A stretch of DNA of 44,594 nucleotides. It comes from Rhizonema sp. PD37 (GTDB lineage Bacteria; Cyanobacteriota; Cyanobacteriia; Cyanobacteriales; Nostocaceae). Shown piece after piece: positions 34,115 through 43,079 of the stretch (its first letter is position 1; each line of letters starts with the position of its first letter). Position numbers and translations under genes: made by a program. The notes beneath the pieces are model-generated. The model searched no databases and was not told the DNA's origin. It was given only the letters and a program-made list of their open reading frames with translations. The DNA lies in assembly GCA_029379215.1 (NCBI GenBank), contig JAQYWO010000034.1:1-44594 (forward strand), read 5' to 3'.

Positions 34115-35515
34115 CTAGTTATTAATTTTCAGTACGACTAGTGTCATATCATCCGTGTTTTGTTTATCCGGACCAATAAATTGCTGTACTTGGTCAAATA
34201 GGTAATCGAGAATCTCCTGAGGTCCCTGAAAATACTTACAAGCCAAGTTAAATACTAAAATTAGGTTTTCTTCCTCGAAGCGATTACCACTTGCCGCCGC
34301 AGCATCGGTCAAACCATCTGTATAGTAAAGAATAATATCCCCTAGTTCTAACTGTGCTTGACCGTATTCATATTGACTGTTGGCATCTAAACCAATCAGC
34401 ATTCCCAACGTATCCAAACGCGTCACTGTTTTTGTTGCTGCGTGCCACCATATAGGAGGATTATGTGCCGCATTACTGTAAGACAAAATCCTAGTTAGGG
34501 GATCGTACTCTGAGTAAAACATGGTGATAAAGCGGTAGGAATTTTCCAAATCCGCATACATCACTTGATTGAGATTTTGTAGAATCCGTTCTGGGGAGTG
34601 CCCGTGTAACACCTCTCCGCGCAGCATTCCCCGCATCATTGTCATGATTAAGGCTGCGGGAACACCTTTGCCCATAACATCACCAATAACCAAAGCCCAA
34701 CGATTTTCAGCCTCACAGCCTTCGTCACCTGATTGAAACTCTTTGTGATTGGTAGTAGGAATAAAGTCGTAGTAGTCGCCACCAACACGATTAGCTGGTT
34801 TACAACGTGCGGCAAGAGCGACACCTGGAATTGTCGGACATTGACGTGGTAACAGTCGCCGTTGAATTTCTGCGCCAATTTCTAGTTCTTGATCTAAGCG
34901 TTCTTTTTTCTTTAGTTCTACGTTAAGTTCGTCATTTTCAATTGCGACTGAGGTTTGATCTGCGACTAACCTGACTAATTTTTGTCTGGTTTCTGTCCAT
35001 GCAAACTCCGGATCGCGGCTTAAAACATACAGCCACCCCTTTTCTGTATGCTTTACCAAAATAGCTGTGCCAAAGATTTGTATGCCCGGTCCTAAATAGC
35101 GGTGCATATAGTCATCTAAAATGCCTGTGGCAGTTGCTATGGGGGGAGTGTTTGGCAAGATTTTGATTTGACTGCTGAGTGTCTCAAGTGCTTTGCGGAT
35201 ATTTTTCCGCTGGCGACTATCTTGCCAGTGTAATTGTTCTAACCTGACTTGACCGTTAGGTTTGTAGAGAAACAAAGCGCTACCGTCCGCATCTGCAACT
35301 CTGGTTGCCATTAGGGGAATTAATTCTAAAAACTGATTTAGATTATTAAAGCTTCTGAGAGCAAATCCTAGAGAGCTCAGCAAATCTTGAATTTTATTCT
35401 GTTCCCGGTGCAACCGTGCGACAAGTTCTTTCAGCGCCACCACTGGAGTGACATCCGATAGGGTGCTGCTACTATTAGTATCCATAGGTTCAGGGGGCGG
35501 TTGAGACACTGGCAC
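34115..35515 (-). CDS. SpoIIE/RsbU-type serine phosphatase with GAF domain
   Basis: A 466-residue signalling phosphatase. A coiled region (residues 20-50) leads to a GAF-like sensor domain (about 55-200), then a PP2C-type SpoIIE domain (220-466) with metal-binding acidic residues in GGDYYDFIP, VIGDVMGKGVPAAL, YYTDGLTDAA and DDMTLVVLKI. Such proteins dephosphorylate anti-sigma antagonist proteins in partner-switching pathways. Starts: GTG at 35515 or ATG at 35485; neither has a strong ribosome binding site. The neighbouring ftsY-nusB order is common in cyanobacteria, as far as I recall, but here 600 bp separate them. Confidence 0.9.
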   Translation of the reverse strand: MPVSQPPPEPMDTNSSSTLSDVTPVVALKELVARLHREQNKIQDLLSSLGFALRSFNNLNQFLELIPLMATRVADADGSALFLYKPNGQVRLEQLHWQDSRQRKNIRKALETLSSQIKILPNTPPIATATGILDDYMHRYLGPGIQIFGTAILVKHTEKGWLYVLSRDPEFAWTETRQKLVRLVADQTSVAIENDELNVELKKKERLDQELEIGAEIQRRLLPRQCPTIPGVALAARCKPANRVGGDYYDFIPTTNHKEFQSGDEGCEAENRWALVIGDVMGKGVPAALIMTMMRGMLRGEVLHGHSPERILQNLNQVMYADLENSYRFITMFYSEYDPLTRILSYSNAAHNPPIWWHAATKTVTRLDTLGMLIGLDANSQYEYGQAQLELGDIILYYTDGLTDAAAASGNRFEEENLILVFNLACKYFQGPQEILDYLFDQVQQFIGPDKQNTDDMTLVVLKINN

Positions 35516-36114
35516 AAGTGTTATTGCAATTTGAATGTAAGGATTATAGATTAATTAAGAAATTCTTTTTTTTTAGTATTCAAAGACTGTTATGGAATTA
35601 TATTAGTGAGTTTAACAAGGGTATAAAGACGTAAGGGTTCAAGATTTTTACCATTCTGTTTACTTATTTCTACTGGAAATCAACAAGGAAATTTTCAGTA
35701 ATTTACTTATAACAAAACAACAGTTGTCACGGCACCCCGGAAAGCTTGTTAATATCGCATAAATTTATTAACAAATCATATACCAGTAGGTAGAAAAACT
35801 GAGGATTCTCCTAACTTCGGTTAGTCGCGTTTTTTTTACATTATTTTTTTTCAGAGAATATTTACAGGCAAGTAAAAGGATTTAAGAATTGTATAGACGC
35901 ACTTCTTTGCTGCGTCTATACAGGAGATATGAGTTAGAATTTCTACTAGAATTCGTGAGTGCAGGTGTAGTTTGGTAAGGTAGCAAAACGTTTTTAACGG
36001 GAGTGAGATTTCCTAAAATTTTTGCTTTTAAAACCCTATACCCAATGCATGATAGTCATTTTCAGGAGAAGCTACGAAGCATCGTGTCTCGACAACTCCT
36101 CACTCCTGATTTAT
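35516..36114. other. Intergenic region between ftsY and the phosphatase gene
   Basis: A 599-bp AT-rich gap with no gene. It holds one hairpin (35890-35922). Confidence 0.6.
35890..35922 (-). terminator. Hairpin downstream of ftsY
   Basis: Arms TGTATAGACGCA (35890-35901) and TGCGTCTATACA (35911-35922), 12 bp perfect, 9-nt loop. It could end ftsY transcription, but lies 190 bp after the stop and may be a dispersed repeat instead. Confidence 0.4.
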
Positions 36115-37668
36115 CTAACCACTTAATAGTGCTTCAACAAATTCGTAGCTGGAAAACGGTCGTAAGTCTTCAATTCCTTCACCTGCTCCAATAAAGCGAA
36201 TAGGCAAACCAAGCTGCTGCACAACAGCAAGGGCAACACCTCCTTTGGCTGTACTATCTAGCTTAGTTATGACTACACCACTTAATTGAGCAGCTTCGGA
36301 AAATACTTCGGCTTGTCGCAATCCATTTTGCCCTAAAGTCGCGTCTAAAACCAACAGTGATTCTACTTTTGCGTTAGGAGCCTTTTTATCGATAATTCGA
36401 CGGATCTTACTGAGTTCATCCATCAAGTTTTTCTTATTTTGCAGGCGTCCTGCGGTATCTACCAGAAGTAATTCTGTGTCTCTGGCGATCGCCGCTGCAA
36501 TTGCATCAAAAACCACAGCAGCAGGATCAGTATTCTTACCAGGATTGGCAATCACTTCCACACTGCTTCTTTCCCCCCAAACCTTCACCTGTTCGACAGC
36601 AGCCGCACGGAAAGTGTCTGCTGCTCCGATCAAGCACTTATAGCCAGATTTTTGTGAGAGGTGAGCAAGTTTACCAATAGTTGTTGTTTTCCCAGCACCA
36701 TTTACCCCAGTGATTAACCAAATATTGAGGGTTTCTTTTTCTGGCGAAAACGCGGTTTTGGGATATTTTTTCTCCGGCGCATCCAACATCTCCTGAATGA
36801 TTTGTTTAAGATAAGCGATCGCCGCATCTGCAGGTAGGGCTTCTTCGCGGAGCTTTTTTTGGAGTTGATTAATAATGTAATCTGTTGCCTGTACCCCAAC
36901 ATCAGCTTGCAAAAGCAACCCTTCAATTTCCGACACAGCGGCTTGGTTGAGTGGTCCTTGACCAACAATCGCCTTCAGTTGGTTTGTGATGTTACGACGG
37001 GTTTTTTCCAAGCCTTGGCGAAGCTTTTTGAGCCAAGTTATTTCTTCAAGAGAAACATCTTCTGCACGCCTACCTTGTGCCGCCAAAACTTCTGCTGACC
37101 ACAAAAATCCTTCATCAAAGCTCATTTCTGGAGTTTCTGTGGCGCTTTCTACTGAATGTACGATTTCTGGTTCGGGGACAGCGATCGCACTTGCTATCAG
37201 TCGTTCCTGCTTTGAAAGCCGTTCTGCTGCTGCACGTTCCAAAAAGGACACAGGGGAAGTTGGTTCGTTTACCTCTTCAAGTTGCCTGTCTGCGGCTTCC
37301 TCTGCAACGGGTTCACTTGATGTTTGTTGCGCCTCGCTCAGTGTAGTAGCACTTTCAACTACAGACTCTTCTGCTGTGCTGACTTCACCTATATCCTGTG
37401 CTTCAGCTATATCTGGTGGTGTTTCCGAGGGAGCAACAGATGAAGAAACTTCTACAGTCTGGGATTGTTGCTTGTCTTGAATGTTTTTGTATGCTGCTTT
37501 AGCAAATGCCAGCAAGTCAGAAGCCGCCACGTCTTGTGCCTTTTCTGTTGTTGGCGTTGAGGTTGCCGCTTGTTCTGCTTGGGGTTCTTTTGCGCTAGCA
37601 TCTTCTCCCTGTTTCTCTTTAGAGGAGGAAGAATCGTTATTTTGACGACGAAACCAATTAAAAACCAT
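36115..37668 (-). CDS. ftsY: Signal recognition particle receptor FtsY
   Basis: The 517-residue SRP receptor GTPase delivers ribosome-nascent chain complexes to the membrane. An acidic, Ala/Glu/Ser-rich N-terminal A domain (residues 1-200) precedes the NG domain. The GTPase motifs are intact: ITGVNGAGKTTTIGKLA (G1), GAADTFRAAAVEQ, LLVDTAGRLQNK (G3), VITKLDSTAKGG (G4) and FIGAGEGIEDL (G5). The A domain is long, as usual in cyanobacteria. nusB lies 174 bp upstream on the same strand, and the two may be cotranscribed. Confidence 0.97.
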   Translation of the reverse strand: MVFNWFRRQNNDSSSSKEKQGEDASAKEPQAEQAATSTPTTEKAQDVAASDLLAFAKAAYKNIQDKQQSQTVEVSSSVAPSETPPDIAEAQDIGEVSTAEESVVESATTLSEAQQTSSEPVAEEAADRQLEEVNEPTSPVSFLERAAAERLSKQERLIASAIAVPEPEIVHSVESATETPEMSFDEGFLWSAEVLAAQGRRAEDVSLEEITWLKKLRQGLEKTRRNITNQLKAIVGQGPLNQAAVSEIEGLLLQADVGVQATDYIINQLQKKLREEALPADAAIAYLKQIIQEMLDAPEKKYPKTAFSPEKETLNIWLITGVNGAGKTTTIGKLAHLSQKSGYKCLIGAADTFRAAAVEQVKVWGERSSVEVIANPGKNTDPAAVVFDAIAAAIARDTELLLVDTAGRLQNKKNLMDELSKIRRIIDKKAPNAKVESLLVLDATLGQNGLRQAEVFSEAAQLSGVVITKLDSTAKGGVALAVVQQLGLPIRFIGAGEGIEDLRPFSSYEFVEALLSG

Positions 37669-37842
37669 AATTTTACTAAGATTTACGCCTAGTAAATAAA
37701 TTTAGCAAGCTGTGGGGAGACAGGAGACAGAAGTGGGTAGTGGTTTAATTGAGATCACTTGTGTGAGTAAATGCGCCTCTACATAAATCATTCTCCCCCT
37801 GTTAAGAGCGATCACTCAAATAAGCGTTCCCTCTCCTCCTTT

Positions 37843-38502
37843 TCAAGACGGACTACTCGCTACTTCCCGCTTCTGCTGCTCTGTAACTCGGCGCAAAACA
37901 CCATTGATAAATCGATGACTGTCTTCTTCACTGTAGCGTTTGGCTAGTTCTACAGCTTCATTAATAGCCATGCTATCTGCTAATTTAAGAAACTTCATTT
38001 CTGCTACAGCAATGCGGATGATATCTCGGTCGATTTGGGCAAGACGAGCAACCTGCCAATCGACTAAAGCTGTGGAGATCTCTTCATCGATCTCATGGCG
38101 ATGTTCATCGACTGTCATAATAATCTGTTTAGCATACTCGCGGACTTCTTTGTCTTGGTTTGCTAGCTGAATCAGTTCAGGAAACTCGACTGCTGCCCCT
38201 AACTGGTTAATAGCTGTTTGGGTGTAGTCGATCGCTTCTTTGACCATTGTTCTCGCAGTGTTTAGGTCATTAGCGCGAGTGTGGCTTGTTAAAAGGCGAT
38301 CATTACTGCGTTGTAGTTCAGCTGCCGCATTTTCTAGAGTATCTTGCACTTCCGCTCTCAGGGTACGGACTGCAGCTAAGACCAACTTAGGCAGTAGTTG
38401 ATCGTTTGCCAATTTATCCAATTTTTTGGGGTTTACGGGTAGTTGGCTGATGCTTAAAAGCGCCAATTCACGAGCAATCTGACGGGGTATACGCTCTTTC
38501 AT
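37843..38502 (-). CDS. nusB: Transcription antitermination factor NusB
   Basis: NusB binds boxA RNA together with NusE (S10) in antitermination of rRNA operons. The 219-residue protein is longer than the usual 140 residues. Its N-terminus [19 protein letters not shown] is typical, and the C-terminal half carries the expected [42 protein letters not shown] segments. The extra 70 residues in the middle (about 45-110) form an alpha-helical insert, common in cyanobacterial NusB. ftsY follows on the same strand. Confidence 0.93.
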   Translation of the reverse strand: MKERIPRQIARELALLSISQLPVNPKKLDKLANDQLLPKLVLAAVRTLRAEVQDTLENAAAELQRSNDRLLTSHTRANDLNTARTMVKEAIDYTQTAINQLGAAVEFPELIQLANQDKEVREYAKQIIMTVDEHRHEIDEEISTALVDWQVARLAQIDRDIIRIAVAEMKFLKLADSMAINEAVELAKRYSEEDSHRFINGVLRRVTEQQKREVASSPS

Positions 38503-38966
38503 AAAAGTGAGGAGTTAGGAATTAGGATGTAGGAGTTATGAATCTGACAAGAATACACTCTTCAATGATTCTAATGACAGGACAGCGATTGATTGATCAA
38601 ACAATACTGTTGAGATCAGTATCCACCCGGAAACCTGGTTTCTCCACCTCACAGTACCCAAAGGCGGAAGCCCACGAGGATGTAGCTGATGAGCCGTGGG
38701 TTGTTGACACTACCTTTAACTCAACCGTATTGATTGATAAGATATAGCTATCTAATAGCTACTTTGCTTATGGAAGGTTAGTGTAACAAAATCTTGCGTT
38801 TATGAATTACAAATTCTTGTAACCAATCCTCTATTATACTAATAATACTAACACAATAACGAAAATAATATAGTTTATTAATAATGGAATTTTTGAATAG
38901 TATACAATAGCGCTTCTTTAGTAGAGACGCAACAAAGCAGCTCCTATGTAGATCTATTGCTCCTTC
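38503..38966. other. Intergenic region with a relic IS200/IS605 end
   Basis: A 464-bp gap between two minus-strand genes. It contains the IS-end relic at 38657-38710; I see no gene. Confidence 0.5.
38657..38710 (+). mobile_element. Relic IS200/IS605-type right end
   Basis: ACCCAAAGGCGGAAGCCCAC leads into a hairpin with arms CCCACG (38671-38676) and CGTGGG (38695-38700), followed by TTGTTGACAC. The form GAAGCCC...GGGTtGTT matches the right end after the tnpB at 13.1 kb. No transposase is left, so it is a solo end. Confidence 0.5.
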
Positions 38967-39830
38967 TTATTTAGCGGCTGTAGTGCCCTGAGGGGTAGCT
39001 GTATCCAAAGAAGGCTGGGGGAGATGCTTGATTTCCCAGACTTTGAGCAAAATTAGGTATTCATAGAAGGTTTGCAATGTACACCAAGCAAACCCGGCGT
39101 GTCCGTCAAGAAAACCACCGAGAAGAAAATACATATAAAAAAAGCGTAGCATCGGTCTTGCGGGTAAGCGTAAAGATAAATCTTTTAAGGCACGGCGTCG
39201 TTCTACTTCTGACTTCCCAAAGAACAAATCGCTCCAGTCAATCTTTTCCTTTTCTAGCTGACGGAGAGTTTCTTTAGCTTCATCTGTGGAGTAACGGTTG
39301 TGCTTTTCAATCCAACGGCTCAACCCCTTACTACAAGTGTAGTGAGGATAGGTTTCCTTTAAAAAGCTAGTTGGTCCCTCACAAACTTCTCGTTCCGTAT
39401 GACCATAATCAGAAAACCAAACTTTGCCGTGGCGGAAAAGGCGTAATTGATAACGGGGATACTGGGTACTGCGACGAATCCAACGATTCATGAAAATAAC
39501 TCGTTCAGCAACGTAGTACCCGATGTAGTCTGAGCTTAGACTCGCCTTGGTGGCTTCGGCAAACAATTCTTTTGTCATGCGTTCGTCAGCTTCGAGAATG
39601 TAAACCCATTCGTGCTTGGGGGGAATTGATTCTAGCATCCAAGTACGCTGACGACCGTGGCTTTCAAAAGCATGTTGGACAACCCGCACAGGGTAGCGAC
39701 TGGCAATTTCCACCGTGCGATCGCTACTGCACGAGTCCACGACAATAATGTCATCTGATAGCATCGCCGACTCAATACAAGCGGCAATATCTAGCTCTTC
39801 GTTATAAGTCAGTATATAAATTGAAAACAT
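38967..39830 (-). CDS. Family 2 glycosyltransferase
   Basis: A 287-residue cytoplasmic GT-A transferase. The N-terminus MFSIYILTYNEELDIAACIESA carries the nucleotide-sugar binding start, and the acidic DVVDSCSSD-like segment (IIVVDSCSSDRTVEIA) and the later EADERMTKELF (metal-binding ExD type) are clear. The form with RNRWIRR and a basic C-terminal region ending in FLDGHAGFAWC resembles LPS core or polysaccharide transferases (WaaE/KdtX-like). Acceptor unknown. The IS200/IS605 element lies directly upstream. Confidence 0.88.
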   Translation of the reverse strand: MFSIYILTYNEELDIAACIESAMLSDDIIVVDSCSSDRTVEIASRYPVRVVQHAFESHGRQRTWMLESIPPKHEWVYILEADERMTKELFAEATKASLSSDYIGYYVAERVIFMNRWIRRSTQYPRYQLRLFRHGKVWFSDYGHTEREVCEGPTSFLKETYPHYTCSKGLSRWIEKHNRYSTDEAKETLRQLEKEKIDWSDLFFGKSEVERRRALKDLSLRLPARPMLRFFYMYFLLGGFLDGHAGFAWCTLQTFYEYLILLKVWEIKHLPQPSLDTATPQGTTAAK

Positions 39831-39928
39831 TCCCCAGTAACATAGCGGTTTTTTTACTAAGTAGCGCTCAGCACTCTTTGCTTTCAGCCGTTAGATAAAA
39901 GCAAAGAGTGCTTGTTTTATTTGAAACT

Positions 39929-39950
39929 CCCCATGGGTATAAGCCAGGGG
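39929..39950 (-). repeat. Right-end hairpin of the IS200/IS605 element
   Basis: Read on the minus strand, CCCCTGGCTTATACCCATGG followed by GG forms a hairpin with CCCCTGG and CCATGGGG arms (one bulge). It lies just past the tnpB stop and probably marks the transposon end and the guide RNA 3' region. Confidence 0.6.
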
Positions 39951-39954
39951 ATTC

Positions 39955-41262
39955 TTAAGGAGTCCAAAAATGAACCCTTAAAGGCGTACTCAAAGCGCCC
40001 CTACTGACTCCATCTAGATCTAAGCCCAGTGTTGCCGCCACTTTACGTGCTATGTTCGCCGCCCCATTACAATCGGCATTGATCAAAAGATTCTTTGCCG
40101 TTTTGAATAATCCACGCTCAACTCGCTGACCACTGGATTGCCACCCTTCCGGTTTTTCACGAAATTTAGGTAGCACATCATTATCTAAAAATGATGAACG
40201 AGACGTGTATGACTCCTCAGTTTCTACAAATTGAATTCCATACTGCTCACACAACTGAGCTATTCTGATTTTCAGTTTACCAGTAGGGATCTGAACAAAC
40301 TTCTGGTTGTTCTTTTTTCCCATGTTACTACGATCTTTTTGACCTTCGTTCCAGCCAAAAACAATGGTTCCGATTTTATTGGTTAGACAATGATTAATGA
40401 CAATTCTTGCAGTTTTATTGACTGCATCCCTCATTTGTCGATTTCTTTTTTCAGTAATAGCCGCAAGTTTATTAGACCAAAAACCTTGGGGTTTCCCCTC
40501 TTTGATGGTAGCGATTTGCTTGTTGTACCATTGATTGACACTCTTAAGTTTTAAGCCATCAATAATAAAACTAGTTCCCAGATTAGAAACACAAGTCAGC
40601 CAATTACCAACACCATGATCTATGCCCAATACTTTTGACTTATCAAGACTGACAACATCAACAGGCGAAGCTCTGGGGAGAGAATACTCTCTCCCCAAGA
40701 CTTCGCTTTTCTGTTCATAAACAAATTCCACATAAAAGCAACGATTACGTGGTAGTACTCTCAATTCCTTGATGTCTTCAAACTTTAGGTTAGATGGCAT
40801 TACTAAGGTGAAGCTGTCTAGCTTAAACCAGCGCTTAACCGTATTACCTAACGGAACTCTAATTAATCCATCCATTAATTTCAAGGCTTGCTTAGGATAT
40901 GTTACTAGTGCTAACCCTTTGGGTTTACGATACTTGGGCGGTTTTGGTTTATCCTTGAGTTCTCCTCTCCTAAAAAGCTTAGACAATTCTTTGAATGACT
41001 TAAATGATTCAGCAACACTTCTGAGAATTTGTTGTGCTGCTTGAGAATGTAGTGCTTGGAAATGAGGATTACTTTTGTACTCAGCCTCTAGGTCATATTT
41101 ACCAACAATCTTTTTGGTTTTAAAGAATAATTGTCTAGCGTAGTATATTCCAGAATTGGTTAGTTTATTAGACTCAGAGCAAATAAATTCTAGAACAGCA
41201 GCTAATTCTTTATCTGGGCTAATTAAATTCTGCTGACAGCCATAGATTATTTCTTCAGACAT
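39955..41262 (-). CDS. tnpB: IS200/IS605 TnpB with one in-frame palindrome insertion
   Basis: A 435-residue RNA-guided nuclease of the TnpB family, in the group without an obvious CxxC zinc ribbon. RuvC-like catalytic residues are seen in VLGIDHGVG, IVFGWNEG and INADCNGAANI, and the ETEESYTS motif is present, so the enzyme could be active. Residues about 186-200 (SEVLGREYSLPRAS) come from the 42-nt element at 40665-40706; without them the sequence reads EQKPVDVVSLDK. It overlaps tnpA by 8 bp, so the two are translated together. A guide RNA probably overlaps its 3' end. Confidence 0.92.
   Translation of the reverse strand: MSEEIIYGCQQNLISPDKELAAVLEFICSESNKLTNSGIYYARQLFFKTKKIVGKYDLEAEYKSNPHFQALHSQAAQQILRSVAESFKSFKELSKLFRRGELKDKPKPPKYRKPKGLALVTYPKQALKLMDGLIRVPLGNTVKRWFKLDSFTLVMPSNLKFEDIKELRVLPRNRCFYVEFVYEQKSEVLGREYSLPRASPVDVVSLDKSKVLGIDHGVGNWLTCVSNLGTSFIIDGLKLKSVNQWYNKQIATIKEGKPQGFWSNKLAAITEKRNRQMRDAVNKTARIVINHCLTNKIGTIVFGWNEGQKDRSNMGKKNNQKFVQIPTGKLKIRIAQLCEQYGIQFVETEESYTSRSSFLDNDVLPKFREKPEGWQSSGQRVERGLFKTAKNLLINADCNGAANIARKVAATLGLDLDGVSRGALSTPLRVHFWTP
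40665..40706 (+). repeat. 42-nt palindromic element, in frame in the second tnpB
   Basis: Outer stem GCGAAG/CTTCGC, inner arms GGGGAGAGA/TCTCTCCCC, centre ATAC. The pair next to the internal loop is T-A instead of G-C (CTCT facing AAGA), a compensatory change. No flanking duplication. Confidence 0.88.
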
Positions 41263-41671
41263 TTTTCTGATTCTCTATATACTGCTTAACTACTTCTAGT
41301 GGTGTGCCCCCAACTGTTGAGACAAAATAAGAATTAGTCCAAAGTGTTGGGAGCCGTGACTTTAGCCAAGGAAATTCTGCCCTTAGAAACCTAGACGAGC
41401 GTCCTTTCATGTACCTGATTAATTTAGTCACTCCAAATTGAGGATCTACTTCAACTAAAAGGTGTACATGATCTGACATTACTTCTAGTTCAATTAAGTT
41501 CGCTTGAAATTCATTGCAAACTTCGTGTATTATTTCTTTCAACCTAACGTCTACACCTTTGATTAATACCGACCTTCGGTATTTGGGACACCAAACAATG
41601 TGGTACTTGCAGGAGTAGACAACGTTTTCATTTGATTTGTATTTTACTGGCATCCCATTAGTATACAGCAT
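41255..41671 (-). CDS. tnpA: IS200/IS605 TnpA (Y1 HUH transposase)
   Basis: A 138-residue single-strand transposase. The HUH pair is in SDHVHLLVEV and the catalytic Tyr in VKQYIENQK, near residue 131. The conserved HIVWCPKYRR lies at the N-terminus. It cuts and joins single-stranded DNA at hairpin-recognised ends. The length is normal. ATG at 41671 or 41653 could be the start. tnpB overlaps its end. The strong hairpin just upstream (41713-41752) is the likely left-end recognition structure. Confidence 0.93.
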   Translation of the reverse strand: MLYTNGMPVKYKSNENVVYSCKYHIVWCPKYRRSVLIKGVDVRLKEIIHEVCNEFQANLIELEVMSDHVHLLVEVDPQFGVTKLIRYMKGRSSRFLRAEFPWLKSRLPTLWTNSYFVSTVGGTPLEVVKQYIENQKNV

Positions 41672-41712
41672 CGACCTGCATAACTAATTGTGCTTGACAA
41701 ATCGATACAATA

Positions 41713-41752
41713 ATGAATCTTGACGGCTGTTTCAACAGCCGTCAAGATTCAT
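41713..41752. repeat. 19-bp perfect hairpin, IS200/IS605 left end
   Basis: Arms ATGAATCTTGACGGCTGTT (41713-41731) and its exact reverse complement (41734-41752) with a 2-nt gap. Such subterminal hairpins are bound by TnpA. Confidence 0.75.
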
Positions 41753-41773
41753 CCCCATGTCTCAAGCCAGGGG
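41753..41773 (-). repeat. Second right-end-like motif outside the left end
   Basis: On the minus strand CCCCTGGCTTGAGACATGGG followed by G repeats the form of the right-end hairpin at 39929-39950 (CCCCTGGCTT...CATGGGG) in the same orientation. It may be the end of an older copy next to which this one inserted. Confidence 0.5.
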
Positions 41774-41931
41774 CTTTCATCCCGTTTTTTGGTAAAAATA
41801 AGTAAAAAGTCAAAAGAAATTATTTTCACACTTATATAGTTTCCGCTCCCCACGTCTGTACAGGTGGGTTTGACATACTTTTCGCATGTACCCAGATGCT
41901 ATCTATAATTAAACCCGCCCCTACCTACTCC

Positions 41932-42768
41932 TCATCTTGCCGGAACTCTTTTAGCACTTTGTACGGTACCCATACTTCTGATTCCTGTCCAACCGATGAT
42001 AATGTAACCGATTGATAGCAGTAAACTGCCGATCCCAATTCGGAGTCCAGACTTCCAGGCTACGTCTTTAGCTTGTTTCTCGTCTTCTTCTTTTCTGCTA
42101 CGAATTTGCCCTAATTGTTGCTGTGCCTGTGCTTGAGGATCTGCTTGCTGAGCAATAAATTTATCAAGTTCTTGGGGATTTGCCTTAAATTTCTTGAGCA
42201 ATTCTTTCTGCTGTGCGGGAAGAGTAGGGTTATTCAGTGCTTCCTTATAGCGCTGATCGTCTTTGAGTAAAGTAGTAAACTGTTCTTTGACTTGGCTTTT
42301 CTGTTTTTCAAGTGCAGCTTTGACTTGATCGTTGCCTAATTGAGCTTCTACTTGTGAGAGTTTGTTGTTTAGTAGGTTTTCTCTTTGTTCTGCATCTTTG
42401 TTGATTTGAGACACTGTTTGGTCACTTGCTTGACGCACGTTATTTATGTGCAGGGGAAAAATTAGCAAAAACATCAAACCTAAGACGGATGACAAAATCA
42501 AGGCGGGAAATCTCAAATCAATACCTTGCGGACGAGTATCATCAGGAGTATCAATCCAGTATCCAGCAAATAACAAACTAATACCAATCATCGGTACAAT
42601 GCCCCGATCCACAAGTGCTGTTGCTAACTCGATTAGCCACCCCTTGTTAGTGGGTTGTACGGGAAACAAGAGAATCAAAAAGTCCACAAAAAATGACAAA
42701 ATTAAGATAATTCCAGCCACCTTTAAGGTACGGCTAGCGTTCATAGTAGCAAGACTGTTGTTATTCAT
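41932..42768 (-). CDS. HpsJ family protein
   Basis: A 278-residue membrane protein resembling the HpsJ family of the hormogonium polysaccharide locus. Hydrophobic segments lie near residues 15-35 (VAGIILILSFFVDFLILLF), 55-75 and 85-105, then a long polar coiled-coil (residues 110-235, rich in Gln, Lys and Glu), and a last helix IGIGSLLLSIGYIIIGWTGI. No enzymatic motif is seen. Other hps genes are not in the window, although a GT2 gene is 2 kb away. A link to gliding motility is inferred from the family only. Confidence 0.75.
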   Translation of the reverse strand: MNNNSLATMNASRTLKVAGIILILSFFVDFLILLFPVQPTNKGWLIELATALVDRGIVPMIGISLLFAGYWIDTPDDTRPQGIDLRFPALILSSVLGLMFLLIFPLHINNVRQASDQTVSQINKDAEQRENLLNNKLSQVEAQLGNDQVKAALEKQKSQVKEQFTTLLKDDQRYKEALNNPTLPAQQKELLKKFKANPQELDKFIAQQADPQAQAQQQLGQIRSRKEEDEKQAKDVAWKSGLRIGIGSLLLSIGYIIIGWTGIRSMGTVQSAKRVPAR

Positions 42769-43079
42769 AGTTTTTTCTCTTAGTGAATAAAATTGATATT
42801 CCTATTTAAAGTTACTGTTCGATTGTTCCCTTGAACGCCATCTGTTGTTCAACACCAATAAATTAGGTAAATTTAGTCATCTTTAGGTTGCTAGATATTT
42901 TACACTTTTTAGTCTGAACTGATACCACGCTAACAACTGTAGTTCAACGTGTCTTCAGAAAAACCACAGTCTTCTTCTATATTTAAGTGTGGGGAAGGGG
43001 AGCGATCGCTCGGGAGCAGAGGAAGGTCATTCTAAAAATCCTTCTTAATGATCCATTACCTATTACCTCTGACCCATTC
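42769..43079. other. Intergenic region upstream of the HpsJ-like gene
   Basis: A 311-bp gap between two minus-strand genes. The short frame at 42983-43273 is a shadow of the next gene. I see no repeat or RNA gene. Confidence 0.5.
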
